The notes beneath the pieces were generated by a model, which saw only the letters and a program-made list of their open reading frames with translations, was not told the DNA's origin and ran no database searches. A stretch of 64,000 nucleotides of DNA from Babylonia areolata (taxonomy: Eukaryota > Mollusca > Gastropoda > Neogastropoda > Buccinidae): contig NC_134882.1 of assembly GCF_041734735.1 (NCBI RefSeq), positions 21,010,928-21,074,927 on the forward strand. Direction: 5' to 3'. This document shows, in pieces, positions 44,034-55,500 of this stretch. Made by a program: the position numbers and the translations under genes. Numbering within the stretch: the stretch's first letter is position 1; every line of letters begins with the position of its first letter.

Positions 44034-44850
44034 GTACTGTAAAGTTTGGTCTATTGAGCGCACTGGTATATAAGCCGCACCCACTAAATTTTGGAAAAAA
44101 ATTGAATTTTATATATACATAAGCCACACCGGTTTATAAGCCGCACTTATTTCCGGTACCGGAACACATACTGATACTACACAAAAGCTGTCAATACTGT
44201 AGGTTATGAAATAAACACAAGTGGGAAGAACAGAAAGAAAAGCAAGCGAAAATACTGCCAGTGCCACAAAAAAATAATAAATAAACACAATGAAAATAAG
44301 ATCCATAATTTTGGGATAGTCACATTTATTCAACGTCATCCTGCTCACTGAATCCACTAAAATCTTCGTCTTCAGTGTCCGAGTTGAAGAGAACCAGCAC
44401 AGCTTCCTCCGCCATCTTGTCACTGACTTAAGCCTCGCTTTCACTTCATGAACATGAAGGTGGAGGTCGCTGCTGGTTTGTCGCTTGCACTGTCGTCTGC
44501 TAGGTCGATTGCCTTCAATTTGAAGGCTGCATCATAGGCATAACGTTGCGTTTTCGGCGTGATGAGGGTGTACGCTTGAGCAGAGTATAACTGAATGCTG
44601 ATCTGAAGGCTTTAATGTGTGTGGATTTGATTTATAAAACATGAACAGTTAGTACACTATCCTGAAGCTCATCCAAAAATTCATGGACAGAAATCATGAT
44701 TTTGGTGAGTTGAAGGGCAGCTAAGAATAGGCGAGAACATGACACTCCCGGGATCGTTAAAATCCGCAAATAAGCCACATCATTGTATAAGCCGCAGAGG
44801 TTGAAGCTGGGGTAAAAAGTCACTGCTTATAGACCGAACTTTAAGTAATA
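44034..44850 (-). mobile_element. Tc1/mariner-like (pogo-like) DNA transposon remnant
   Basis: Imperfect inverted ends: left tactgtaaagtttggtctat, right (reverse complement) tacttaaagttcggtctata. The motif tataagccgca recurs near both ends. On the minus strand, about 44415-44330 reads MAEEAVLVLFNSDTEDEDF then SGFSEQDDVE and a stop, an acidic tail like that of pogo-type transposases. The catalytic part is not recognisable, so the copy is dead. The family call is inference. Confidence 0.5.
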
Positions 44851-44905
44851 AAACATGTTAACTTTGAAAATTCATTTTGTAGAGAGAAAAAGTGTGTCTG
44901 TACAG

Positions 44906-44983
44906 GCAGCTGAGCTGAGCAAGATGTCTGCTGTGGTTGAAGAACTGGAGAAGAAATCTGCTGAGTGTGAAGAACTGAGAAGG
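44906..44983 (+). CDS. KIF4: KIF4 exon (stalk)
   Basis: 26 codons, phase 0 in and out: AAELSKMSAVVEELEKKSAE then CEELRR, a heptad-rich coiled coil matching the human region LKCQDEELEKMREVCEQN. The acceptor is gtctgtacag and the donor agg|gtgagt. The DNA-transposon remnant ends about 55 bp upstream, so it lies very close to this acceptor. Confidence 0.9.
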
Positions 44984-45413
44984 GTGAGTTGTTCTTACGT
45001 CTCAAGTCAAGATGCTGGGGTTGGGGGAAAAAAAGAATATTTTTGGCTGTCTCAAAATATTTAACTTTTGACTGGTGTTTTTTTTCAATAAACATTTATT
45101 ACTCCTTGGAGCAGGTACCTTTTCTGTTCAGTAAATCCACTCCAAGATGATTTCTGAATTTACCTGAAAAAAAGTGAAAAATACATGTCTCTAATTCCAT
45201 GTACATTGTGTGCATGAGGGATGTTTGGAGTGGATATTTAAAAGGTTACATTTTTTTGTCATTTTATGTTTTATGGTGATGCACTTTCAGATTTTTGTGT
45301 TCTTACTTAGTAAGAAGAAAATGACTGGATACAAATAACTTCATTCTTTTCCTAAAGTGCAGAACTTTTTCATATTTCAGAACGTTCACTGTGGATCAGT
45401 GTTGGTTGTTTTG
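44984..45413. other. KIF4 intron, nothing recognised
   Basis: AT-rich; no gene or repeat. Human KIF4A has some 15 more coiled-coil residues at this place, but no exon for them is evident here. Confidence 0.5.
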
Positions 45414-46150
45414 TCATCACAGGGAAACCTGTGAGCATGGAGTTAGTGTGGCAGTGTATGACTGGTGTTGTGACAGTGTATGACTGGTGTTGTGGCAGTG
45501 TATGATTGATGTTGTGGCAGTGTATGATTGGTGTTTTGTCATCACAGGGAAACCTGTGAGCATGGAGTTAGTGTGGCAGTGTATGACTGGTGTTGTGGCA
45601 GTGTATGACTGGTGTTGTGGCAGTGTATGATTGATGTTGTGGCAGTGTATGATTGGTGTTTTGTCATCACACAGAAACCTGTGAGCATGGAGTTAGTGTG
45701 GCAGTGTATGACTGGTGTTGTGGCAGTGTATGACTGGTGTTGTGGCAGTGTATGACTGGTGTTGTGACAGTGTATGACTGGTGTTGTGGCAGTGTATGAT
45801 TGGTGTTGTGGCAGTGTATGACTGGTGTTGTAGCAGTGTATGACTGGTGTTGTGACAGTGTATGACTGGTGTTGTGGCAGTGTATGATTGTGGCAGTGTA
45901 TGATTGGTGTTTTGTCATCACACAGAAACCTGTGAGCATGGAGTTAGTGTGGCAGTGTATGATTGGTGTTGTGGCAGTGTATGATCGGCGTTGTGGCAGT
46001 GTATGACTGGTGTTGTGGCAGTGTATGATTGGTGTTGTGGCAGTGTATGATCGGCGTTGTGGCAGTGTATGACTGGTGTTGTGGCAGTGTATGATCGGTG
46101 TTGTGGCAGTGTATGATCGGCGTTGTGGCAGTGTATGATTGGCATTGCAG
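45414..46150. repeat. 22-bp minisatellite before a KIF4 acceptor, about 28 copies with a higher-order unit
   Basis: Unit gtgttgtggcagtgtatgac or gattg. A longer insert (tttgtcatcac...aaacctgtgagcatggagtt) recurs four times, at about 45412, 45535, 45660 and 45913, making a higher-order repeat. The unit (ggcag|tgtatgactgg) resembles the true junction (tgcag|aggatgacggg) at 46151. Confidence 0.95.
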
Positions 46151-46249
46151 AGGATGACGGGCATGATGTATGATGGGAAGATTGCACTGATGCCCAGCAT
46201 CACCGACCCAGATAGCTCACCATTTCGGACCCCCCGTCCTAAACCTCAG
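46151..46249 (+). CDS. KIF4: KIF4 exon (linker after the stalk; PDSSPF and PRPKPQ)
   Basis: 33 codons, phase 0 in and out. YDGKIALMPSITDPDSSPFR then TPRPKPQ aligns with human [20 protein letters not shown] then VPPKPKPS. This is the proline-rich segment that follows the coiled coil and precedes the acidic linker. The acceptor is cattgcag and the donor cag|gttgct. Confidence 0.93.
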
Positions 46250-46289
46250 GTTGCTACTTAGCTTGTGCCATATTGAGGCTGAGCTCACT

Positions 46290-46790
46290 GCATACATGAT
46301 ACACAGTAACACACATTCACAGATATGTGTGCATGTTTACACACATACGCTTAGCTCACATACACTGCTTTGTTTGCTCTGCACATAATACACACATTCA
46401 GATATATGTTTGCAAAGATGTGTGTGGCTCGCAAACATTGCTTTGCTTTCTCTGTACATTATACACACATTCAGAGATACGTGTACATGTTTGCACACAC
46501 ACAGCTCACATACACTGCTTTGCTTATGCTGTACAGAATACACACATTCAGAGATATGTTTGCAAAGATGTGCGTGGCTCGCATACACTGCTTTGCTTAC
46601 TCTGTACATTATACACACATTCAGAGATATATTTGCACACACACGCTTAGCTTGCATACACTGCTTTGCTTACTCTGTACATAATACACACGTTCAGAGA
46701 TATGTGTGCATGTTTGCACAGACATGCTTGGCTCACAAACACTCTGCTTTGCTTTCTTAGCTCATGATACAGACATTCAGAGATAAATAA
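46290..46790. repeat. ~72-bp repeat, about 7 copies
   Basis: Units carry cacacattcagagatatgt, ttgcaaagatgtg, ctcgcatacactgctttg and cttactctgtacataata, with length variation. Intron after the exon at 46151. Confidence 0.9.
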
Positions 46791-46825
46791 ATGTACTTTG
46801 AACCCCGGTACATGTGTGCTTGTTT

Positions 46826-46829
<4 letters not shown>

Positions 46830-46867
<38 letters not shown>

Positions 46868-46992
46868 TCACACACACACACACTATCACACACACACTAT
46901 CACACACACACAGACACACACACACACACACACTATCACACACACACACACAGACACATGCACACACACACACACACACACACAAACAAACA
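46830..46992. repeat. CA microsatellite with ctatcaca interruptions
   Basis: CA runs separated by periodic ctatca or caga. Confidence 0.95.
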
Positions 46993-47119
46993 AACTAGGC
47001 ACGCACACACTGTGTTTAGCCATGACGCTGTGTAACAGTGTTGGTGGTGTTTTTCATTATCACTCACTCATTCCATCTATCCACTGCAGGACTTCATAGT
47101 TGACTTTTGCAGAATTTCA

Positions 47120-47800
47120 GCCATTGTTGTCACACTGAATACACTGCATTGAGCGCACATTGAACTTTGCATTGAACAGAGATAGAACACACTATTTAAC
47201 ACACATTGAACGCACTGCATTAAACACATTGAACTTTGCATTGAACAGGAATTGAACACACTGTATTTAACACACACTGAACACACTGCATTGAGCACAC
47301 ATTGAACTTTGCATTGAACAGAGATTGAACACACTGTATTTAACTCACTCAGTACGGCCAGTCCTCTCTTCTCCTCTACACAGACCCCTCGGATGTCCAG
47401 TGGGTGTCTGAATGACCCAACCTTTAGCTTCCGTCGTCAGAATTGTGGTATTCTTTGTCAACATTCACCTCTTCAGTATAAGAGCCTTCCGCTTGCAATA
47501 TTTTAATGATGGTAACTGGGGTGAAATGCTGTCTCTTTTGCCGTTCGTATGGAGAGAGTTAACACACATCGAACACACTGCATCGAGCACACATTGAACT
47601 TTGCATTGAACACACTGTATTTAACACACATTGAACGCACTGCACTGAGCACACATTGAACTTTGCATTGAACAGAGATTGAACACACTATTTAACACAC
47701 ATTGAACGCACTGCATTAAACACATTGAATTTTGCATTGAACAGAGATTGAACACACTGTATTTAACACACATTGAACGCACTGCATTAAACACATACCC
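47120..47800. repeat. ~69-bp repeat, about 7 copies, split by a MITE
   Basis: Units with ttgaactttgcattgaac, gagattgaacacactgta and cacattgaacgcactgcatt. Interrupted at 47340-47562. Confidence 0.9.
47340..47562. mobile_element. TTAA-flanked MITE
   Basis: TTAA at both ends (47340-47343 and 47559-47562). Inverted termini ttaactcactcagtacg and, from the right, ttaactctctccatacg match at 13 of 17 positions. 223 bp, non-coding, inserted at a tatttaacac site of the 69-bp repeat. piggyBac-like by target and size. I recall this sequence as a common mollusc repeat. Confidence 0.75.
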
Positions 47801-48120
47801 AATGCCTAATGCAGCATAAACATCTCCTTTGATGGCTGAGTAACCAGTGGCACAAGCTGTCAGTAAAAGAACGGTGATGCACTCTCTCTACAGAATTTTA
47901 CACAAAGAAATCTGTTTTGACAACAACATCAGGCAACTTAGAACTTAACATTTTGATGTAGTGTATCTGCAAAGGTAACTAGTGAATGAGAATACCAAAG
48001 ATGATCTTTTATTATTGCCAGAATTTCATGACATTCAGGTACATTATTGATGAATTCCACTCGTCTGCCCTGTCCATTGCTAAGTGTTGTGTGACGGAAA
48101 ACATTGTGTGACTTTGAATT
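47801..48120. other. KIF4 intron, nothing recognised
   Basis: Unique AT-rich intron sequence. Confidence 0.6.
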
Positions 48121-48124
48121 AAAA

Positions 48125-48190
48125 GAGGAAAGTGTTATGTTACTATGGTTTCAGTGGAAAGTGTTGTGTTACTATAGTTTCAGTGGAAAG
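48125..48190. repeat. Duplicated acceptor and exon start (29 bp)
   Basis: ggaaagtgttatgttactatgg...ttcag|tggaaag is followed directly by the same arrangement ending ttcag|tggaaagctgcc, the true exon. The two acceptors lie 29 bp apart. Confidence 0.85.
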
Positions 48191-48342
48191 CTGCCGGTGT
48201 GAAGAAAATGCCACCAGTGCCCAACACCCCAGAGACGCCAGGTGGATCCAGTGTGGAAACAGATGACGACTGCGACAATGACGATGAAGACAACGACCCA
48301 AACTGGAGACTGACTCCTTTCTTGAACCAAAGACATGCAAAG
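48184..48342 (+). CDS. KIF4: KIF4 exon (acidic linker before the CXC domain)
   Basis: 53 codons, phase 0 in and out. A basic and Pro/Thr-rich start (VKKMPPVPNTPETPGG) leads to an acidic run (ETDDDCDNDDEDNDPNWRL), corresponding to the human acidic stretch ending DDEEWKPTKL. Acceptor atagtttcag; an earlier near-identical acceptor at about 48154 would be in a different phase (29-bp offset). The donor is aag|gtggga, which merges into the repeat that follows. Confidence 0.92.
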
Positions 48343-49870
48343 GTGGGAAGAGCTGTTCTGATGATGACAGGATTTCACATAATGTAGGGAAGAACTGTTC
48401 TGATGATGACAGGATTTCACTTAATGTATGTAGGGTAGAACTGTTATGATGACAGGATTTCACATAATGTATGTAGGGTAGAACAGTTCTGATGGTGACA
48501 GGATTTCACATAATGCAGGGAAGAACTGTTCTGATGGTGACAGGATTTCACATAATGCAGGGAAGAACTGTTCTGATGGTGACAGGATTTCACATAATGT
48601 AGGGAAGAACTGTTCTGATGATGACAGGATTTCACATAATGTAGGGTAGAACTGTTCTGATGATGACAGGATTTCACATCATTTAGGGAAGAACTGTTCT
48701 GATGACAGGATTTCACATAATGTAGGGAAGAACTGTTCTGATGATGACAGGGTTTCACATAATGTAGGGAAGAACTGTTCTGATGATGACAGGATTTCAC
48801 ATAATGCAGGGAAGAACTGTTCTGATGACAGGATTTCACATAATGTAGGGAAGAACTGTTCTGATGATGACAGGATTTCACATAATAGGAACCATAGGAA
48901 CCTCTTTACAGACATATACGGTGTAGTGTTCAGTTATCATAGGAACCTGTTTACAGACATATACGGTGTAGTGTTCAGTTATCATAGGAACCTCTTTACA
49001 GACACATATGGTGTAATGTTCATGAAACTCTTTACAATCAGAATTAGGATTTCACATAATGTAGGTAAGAACTGTTCTGACGAAGACAGGATTTCACATA
49101 ATGTAGGTAAGAACTGTTCTGACGAAGACAGGATTTCACATAATGTAGGTAAGAACTGTTCTGATGAAGACAGGATTTCACATAATGTAGGTAAGAACTG
49201 TTCTGATGATGACAGGATTTCACATACTGTAGGGAAGAACTGTTCTGATGACAGGATTTCACATTATGTAGGGTAGAACTGTTCTGATGATGACAGGATT
49301 TCACATACTGTAGGGAAGAACTGTTCTGATGACAGGATTTCACATCATGTATGTAGGGTAGAACTGTTCTGATGATGACAGGATTTCACATAATGTAGGG
49401 TAGAACTGTTCTGATGATGACAGGATTTCACATCATGTATGTAGGGTAGAACTGTTCTGATGATGACAGGATTTCACATCATGTAGGGAAGAACTGTTCT
49501 GATGATGACAGGATTTCACATAATGTAGGGAAGAACTGTTCTGATGATGACAGGATTTCACATAATGTAGGGAAGAACTGTTCTGATGATGACAGGATTT
49601 CACATAATGTAGGGTAGAACTGTTCTGATGATGACAGGATTTCACATAATGTAGGGTAGAACTGTTCTGATGACAGGATTTCACATCATGTAGGGAAGAG
49701 CTGTTCTGATGATGACATGATTTCACATACTGTAGGGAAGAACTGTTCTGATGATGACAGGATTTCACATAATGTAGGGAAGAACTGTTCTGATAACAGG
49801 ATTTCACATAGTTTAGGGAAGAACTGTTCTGATGATGACAGGATTTCACATAATGCAGGGAAGAAAATAT
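48343..49870. repeat. 42/39-bp minisatellite beginning at a KIF4 donor, about 32 copies
   Basis: The unit starts gaagaactgttctgatgatg and ends acaggatttcacataatgtagg; shorter forms lack gat. The first unit is fused to the donor of the exon at 48184 (gtgggaagagctgttc against atgtagggaagaactgttc). A 57-bp sub-repeat (atcataggaacct...tttacagac, 3 copies) interrupts it at about 48888-49035. Confidence 0.95.
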
Positions 49871-49949
49871 TCCAACATTTCTTTAAATGTTCAACTGATA
49901 TTACTGTTTTCAATGAAAAGACCTGTGTTCGATTTTGTGTGAGTGAGTG

Positions 49950-50300
49950 AGTGATAGTGCGAGTCTGGGCCGAGATGGTTTTTTTTATGACTGTATATTT
50001 CACTTTTCTGTGCGAGTCTGGGCCAAGATGTTTTTTTTATGACTGTATATTTCACTTTTCTGTGCGAGTCTGGGCCAAGATGTTTTTTTTATGACTGTGT
50101 GTTTCACTTTTCTGTGCGAGTCTGGGCCAAGATGTTTTATTTATGACTATATTTCACTTTTCTGTGCGAGTCTGGGCCAAGATTTTTTTTTTTTTTTTAT
50201 GACTGTATATTTCATTTTTCTGTGCAAGTCTGGGCCAAGATGTGTTTTTTTTTTTATGACTGTATATTTCAATTTTCTGTGCAAGTCTGGGCCAAGATTT
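49950..50300. repeat. ~52-bp repeat, about 6 copies
   Basis: Units with tgcgagtctgggccaagatg, T runs of variable length, and tatgactgtatatttcactt. Confidence 0.9.
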
Positions 50301-50319
50301 TTTGGATGAGAGGTTTTTC

Positions 50320-51410
50320 ACTCCTCGTCATGGACATGTCATGATGACTGTAATCTTTTGTACACGATGACTGTAATGTTATGGGCATGATATCTGTAAT
50401 GTTATGGATGATGACTGTTGTAATGTTATGGATGACTGTTGTAATGTTATGGACATGACTATAATGTTATGGACATGATAGCTGTTGTAATGTAATGGAC
50501 GTGATGACTATAATGTTATGGACATGACGACTGTTGTAATGTTATGGTCATGATGACTGTTATGTTATGGACATGATGACTATTGTAATGTTATGGACAT
50601 GATGACTGTTATTTTATGGACATGATGACCGTAATGTTATGGACATGATGACTATTGTAATGCTATGGACATGATGACTGTTATGTTATGGACATGATGA
50701 CTATTGTAATGTTATGGTCATGATGACTGTTATGTTATGGACATGATGACTATTGTAATGTTATGGACATGATGACTCTTATGTTATGGACATGACGACT
50801 GTTGCAGAGGTCGTCTGGTTCTCAGTGTGGCTGTAATGTTATGGACATGATGACTGTTATGTCATGGACATGACTATTGTAATGTTATGGACATTATAAC
50901 TGTTGTAATGTTATATACATGATGACTGTAATGTTATGGACATGACTATTGTAATGTTATGGACATGATGGCTGTAATGTTATGGACATGATGACTGTTG
51001 CAGAGGACGTCTGGTTCTCAGTGTGGCTGTAATGTTAAGGACATGATGACTGTAATGTTATGGACATGATAACTATTGTAATGTTATGGACACGATGACT
51101 GTTATGTTATGGACACGATGACTGTCATGTTATGGACATGATGACTGTTATGTTATGGACAGGATGACTGTAATGTTATGGACATGATGACTGTAATGTT
51201 ATGGACATGATGGCTGTAATGTTATGGACATGATAACTGTTGTAATGTTATGGACACAATGACTTATGTTATGGACACGATGACTGTAATGTTATGGACA
51301 TGATGACTGTTATGTTGTGGACATGATAACTATTGTAATGTTGTGGACACGATGACTGTTATGTTATGGACATGATGACTATTGTAATGTTATGGACATG
51401 ATGACTGTTG
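50320..51410. repeat. ~23-bp minisatellite with two embedded KIF4 exon-start copies, about 45 units
   Basis: Core atgttatggacatgatgac plus tgta or attgta. Two units contain gttgcag followed by 29 bases nearly identical to the start of the exon at 51414: 50807-50835 (one change) and 51004-51032. Confidence 0.95.
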
Positions 51411-51413
51411 CAG

Positions 51414-51548
51414 AGGACGTCTGGTTCTCAGTGTGGCTGTAAGAGTGACTGCAGCACCAAGCGGTGTTCCTGCAACAGGGGTGGTCGGCGCTGTGCTGCA
51501 GAGTGTGGCTGTGAGGACAGTGTGTGTCAAAACAAGCCGCCTGACACA
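51414..51548 (+). CDS. KIF4: KIF4 exon encoding the cysteine-rich CXC domain
   Basis: 45 codons, phase 0 in and out, with nine cysteines at residues 7, 9, 13, 18, 20, 27, 31, 33 and 38 of the exon (C-x-C-x3-C-x4-C-x-C-x6-C-x3-C-x-C-x4-C). The spacing equals that of the human KIF4A cysteine-rich domain, which contributes to chromatin binding and was reported to hold an Fe-S cluster. It contains CNRGGRRCAAECGC. The acceptor gttgcag lies within a repeat; two upstream copies of the junction break off after 29 bases. The donor is aca|gtgagt. Confidence 0.96.
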
Positions 51549-52495
51549 GTGAGTGACATGTCCCTGGGCATGGGGTAGGATGCACAAGTTCCAGTATGGT
51601 TATGTGGGGGGGAGGGGGGGGGGTATAGGACAGAGTGCATGCTTGAGGCCTTTTCTTTTAATTGGTGATGTGGGTGATAATTGTTTGCTTGTGTGAATAA
51701 ATACTGTTGTTTACAATTGTTTGCTTGCATGTTGCATGAATAAGTACTGTTTTCAATTGTTTACTTGCATATATAAGTACTGTTGTTTACAATTGTTTGC
51801 TTGTGTGAATAAGCACTGCTGTTTTGCTTCTTACAGTTGTGTCACTATTTCATAATGTGGTAAGTATTATACTGACATCTTTTCCTGTTTATTTGACTTT
51901 TATACTGTTGCTATACAATAGACACATTGATATAGGCATACCTCAAAGCCTGATAAACTCATTTATGTTTAATCTTTTTTTCTTTCTTTCTTATTGTTTT
52001 TTTATCAGCAGGTGTGGTGTAACGTATAAGGATCAGTCCACACGATTTGACATCTCCTCGAAACTGAAACTGCATTGTGTCCATGATTGTTTTTTCTATA
52101 ATGCATAAATGTGCACATATACACATATAAGTTGTGTACTTGTGTGTGTTCATGAGAATACATAACAAGTGAGAGGCAGACTTTGTTCTAGTGTCTTTCC
52201 ATTGCTTTACAGTTGTGTGGCATATAATCTGTTTTTTTAAATCCAGTACCACTGTCTACAGAAACTGGTAATGTATTGACTGATATTATTATCAAAGAAT
52301 GTGTAAATATTCAGCTGAAAGTACATTAGCAGATTTTTCTCCTTTTTTTTATTGATCAATTTAAAAAAAAAATCCTTGCAAAGAATGTTCTTTTATGTTG
52401 ATGCTTCATTATGACAATGGCTTTCATACATAATCTCTTTCACATACAAGAAACAAAAATACACAGCTAAATTATCACATTGATTAATTTTGTTG
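51549..52495. other. KIF4 intron with a short ~40-bp repeat
   Basis: At about 51675-51825 four degenerate units carry aattgtttgcttg and gaataagtactgttgttt. The remainder is AT-rich with nothing recognised. Confidence 0.7.
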
Positions 52496-52499
52496 ACAC

Positions 52500-53243
52500 A
52501 TCAGATGTGTTGAGTATGACTGTCCATGTGTTGCTGTGTCTGTGTGTGACTGCCCATGTGTGTGTTGCTGTGTCTGTGTGTGACTGTCCATGTGTGTGTT
52601 GCTGTGTCTGTGTGTGATTGACCCCGTGTGTCTGTGTGACACTATGTGTGTCTGTGACTGTCCATGTGTCTGTGTGACTGTCCATGTGTCTGTCTGTGTG
52701 TGACTGTCCATGTGTCTGTGTGACTGTCCATGTGTGTCTGTGTGACTGTCCATGTGTCTGTGTGACTGTCCATGTGTCTGTGTGACTGTCCATGTGTCTG
52801 TCTGTGTGTGACTGTCCATGTGTGTCTGTGTGACTGTCCATGTATCTGTGTCACTGTCCATGTGTCTGTCTGTGTGTGACTGTCCATGTGTCTGTGTGAC
52901 TGTCCATGTGTGTCTGTGTGACTGTCCATGTATCTGTGTCACTGTCCATGTGTCTGTGACTGTCCATGTGTGTCTGTGTCACTGTCCATGTGTCTGTCTG
53001 TGACTGTCCATGTGTGTCTGTGTCACTGTCCATGTGTCTGTGTCACTGTTCATGTGTCTGTGTCACTGTCCATGTGTGTCTGTGTCACTGTCCATGTGTC
53101 TGTGTCACTGTCCATGTGTGTCTGTGTGTCACTGTCCATGTGTCTGTGTCACTGTCCATGTGTGTCTGTGTGTCACTGTCCATGTGTCTGTCTGTGACTG
53201 TCCATGTTTGTCTGTGTCACTGTCCATGTGTCTGTGTCCACAG
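52500..53243. repeat. ~22-bp minisatellite abutting the last KIF4 acceptor, about 35 copies
   Basis: Units tgtgtgactgtccatgtgtc and tgtgtcactgtccatgtgtc with length variants; the left part has longer units with gttgctgtgtc. The last unit ends ctgtgtccacag, the acceptor at 53243. Confidence 0.95.
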
Positions 53244-53585
53244 ACGGTGAGCAGCAGCAGCAGCAGTGTGATGAACAGCACCGTCGTCATAGAGTCTGGT
53301 GACGGTGACAGTCAGGTGGTGAAGGCCCCGCCCAGAGTGCTGCGCACGCTGACCAACAAGAAGACCACCAGGAGCTCCAAAACAAAACTGTTGGATCTCA
53401 TCCACACCGAGCAGGTCCGCAGCTCTGATGAATTCGAGAAACCAACTCCCATCTTCATGAAACCCGGCAAGCGGACTGGGCAAGTGACCTTCATTGAGTC
53501 TGAGGAGTTCAAGACGGAGAACTCCAAGCGTAGGCGCACCATCTTGAGTACCAAGAACCTCAGCTACTTCAGTCTGCCCAAGTGA
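53244..53585 (+). CDS. KIF4: KIF4 terminal exon (basic C-terminal tail, stop)
   Basis: 113 codons and a TGA at 53583-53585, entered in phase 0. A serine run (SSSSSS) is followed by [39 protein letters not shown], and a final [19 protein letters not shown]. The basic patches could serve as nuclear localisation or DNA contact; the short aromatic end resembles the human tail (NTSFFSG) in position only. Together with the upstream exons it completes a frame of 726 codons. Confidence 0.93.
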   Translation, partial: TVSSSSSSVMNSTVVIESGDGDSQVVKAPPRVLRTLTNKKTTRSSKTKLLDLIHTEQVRSSDEFEKPTPIFMKPGKRTGQVTFIESEEFKTENSKRRRTILSTKNLSYFSLPK

Positions 53586-55059
53586 TGACCTCAGCGTGTG
53601 GTCTCTGTGAACAAAATGTGACCAGACCTTCTGTAAGTACTGCCTTTCCATTCACACTTTCCACATCCAGAGGGAAGCAGTCATGTTCCACTCCATGTGT
53701 AGAAGGATAAAAGCATCAGTAAGGATGAATCTTCATTTGGTCCACCAACACACCATGCACATTCTATCATCAGCAGTCATGGTACAAATTGTCCATGTTA
53801 CATTAAGCCTAGAAAAGCGGAACCTAAAAGGACAACTTTTTGTTCCTAAATGTTGCTGTTGATGTCTGATGTTGAGTTGTCTGATGATCACCACTGGTCA
53901 AAGACCCACTTTCCTTGTCTTATCTTAACCTGTGCAACAGCACACATTTTGTTCTCAATGTCAGCACTCACACAGATGCATGTTTACATACAAATGAAAA
54001 ACACTTTACCATTTCATTGTCTTTTCAGACACACACATCTCCACCCAACATTGTACAGAGGACACATCTGCACATTTTTACGAACACATTAAATTGAACC
54101 AAACTCTACTGAAACAAAATAATTTGAAGGATCTCATGATTTAAGAAGAAAAAAGCTCAATTGTGCATTTACATTATTTCCCCCAAATCATCAAAAACTA
54201 AACTGGTGGCAAAATGCCTGTAACTTGGTGGAAGTTGGTCTCAGAGTACTTCCACAGTTAACATGGATGTGGAAAATGCTTGTCAGTAATTGATTGTGCT
54301 GAAGATTTGACTTACGTGTGGACGATTCCATACTTGACATGGTTGTACAAAATGCTTGTGCTTCAGATGTGACTTTTTTTCTGTATTGCATTAGTATAAA
54401 CATAATTGTAGTGTGTGAATTGTACTTTGGGAGTGAGCATTGCTTGTTTATATAGTCCTTTAGTAGCTGAGAGAGGAGACAGACTGCGATACATTTTCTT
54501 TGTCTTCTCGTCTGTCATTCCTGTAAAATTCACCAAGTTTTTGTAATCTTATTTACTGGGTAAAAATGTACAGTTAGTTGTAATCATCATTGAATATTAC
54601 TTCTTATTCTTCTTTTTTTCTGAATACATGTATTTATTAGCTTTTGTACGTCATTCTTGGTCAGTTTCTGGAGCTGACAGGTGTGCTGCACTCTGTTGAT
54701 TGAAATCTCAAAGCATGTTTGTCTCTAAAGTAGTAGTCTAGATTTGTTTTAAAGATTTTCAACAGATTTTTTTCCCCTCATGTTTTGAACGATTTTTCAC
54801 GCATCTGTGATGCCAGTGCTGGTATGTTTGTTTTTCACAAAGTTTTTTTTTCAAGTGATCCAAATGAATCAGCTTCCCTGCAATTCTTCTGGACTTGTGC
54901 AGACATCCCTCCCCCTTGTAGCACTTCCAGCTGCCTGCAGGTGGTGAATACCACGATAACTTGAGTGTGGGCTCTGAATAACCCACAGCACAGCCGTGAT
55001 GGATATCACAGAGAGGCTTTCACAGGGAGGTGTTCTAGCACACCCCCTTGAGTAGTGCA

Positions 55060-55500
55060 GGGCTGTTCTTGTGGATAACGTGGAGGTGTTCTACTATCCA
55101 GAGAGGTCCTTGTGGATAATGTGTTCTACTATCCAGAGAGGTCCTTGTGGATAAAGTGGTGTTCTACTATCCAGAGAGGTCCTTGTGGGTCCATGGAGGG
55201 TTCTATCCAGAGAGGTCCTTGTGGATGACCTGAGGGTGTTCTACTATCCAGAGGTCCTTAAAAACATGGTGTTCTACTATCCAGAGGTCCTTGAAAACCT
55301 GGTGTTCTACTATCCAGAGGTCCTTGTGGATGACCTGGGGGTGTTTTACTATCCAGAGGTCCTTAAAAACCTGGTGTTATGCTATCCAGAGAGGTCCTTG
55401 TGGATGGCTTGTGGGTGTTCTATCCATAGAAGTCCTTGTGGATGACCTGGAGGTATTCTACTATCCAGAGAGGTCCTTGTAGATTGGAGGGGATCTACTT
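55060..55500. repeat. ~40-bp minisatellite in the 3'UTR, about 11 copies
   Basis: Units tgttctactatccagagagg plus tccttgtggatgacctgg, some with ttaaaaacctgg instead. If the poly(A) site at 55925 is right, this repeat is part of the mature mRNA. Confidence 0.9.
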
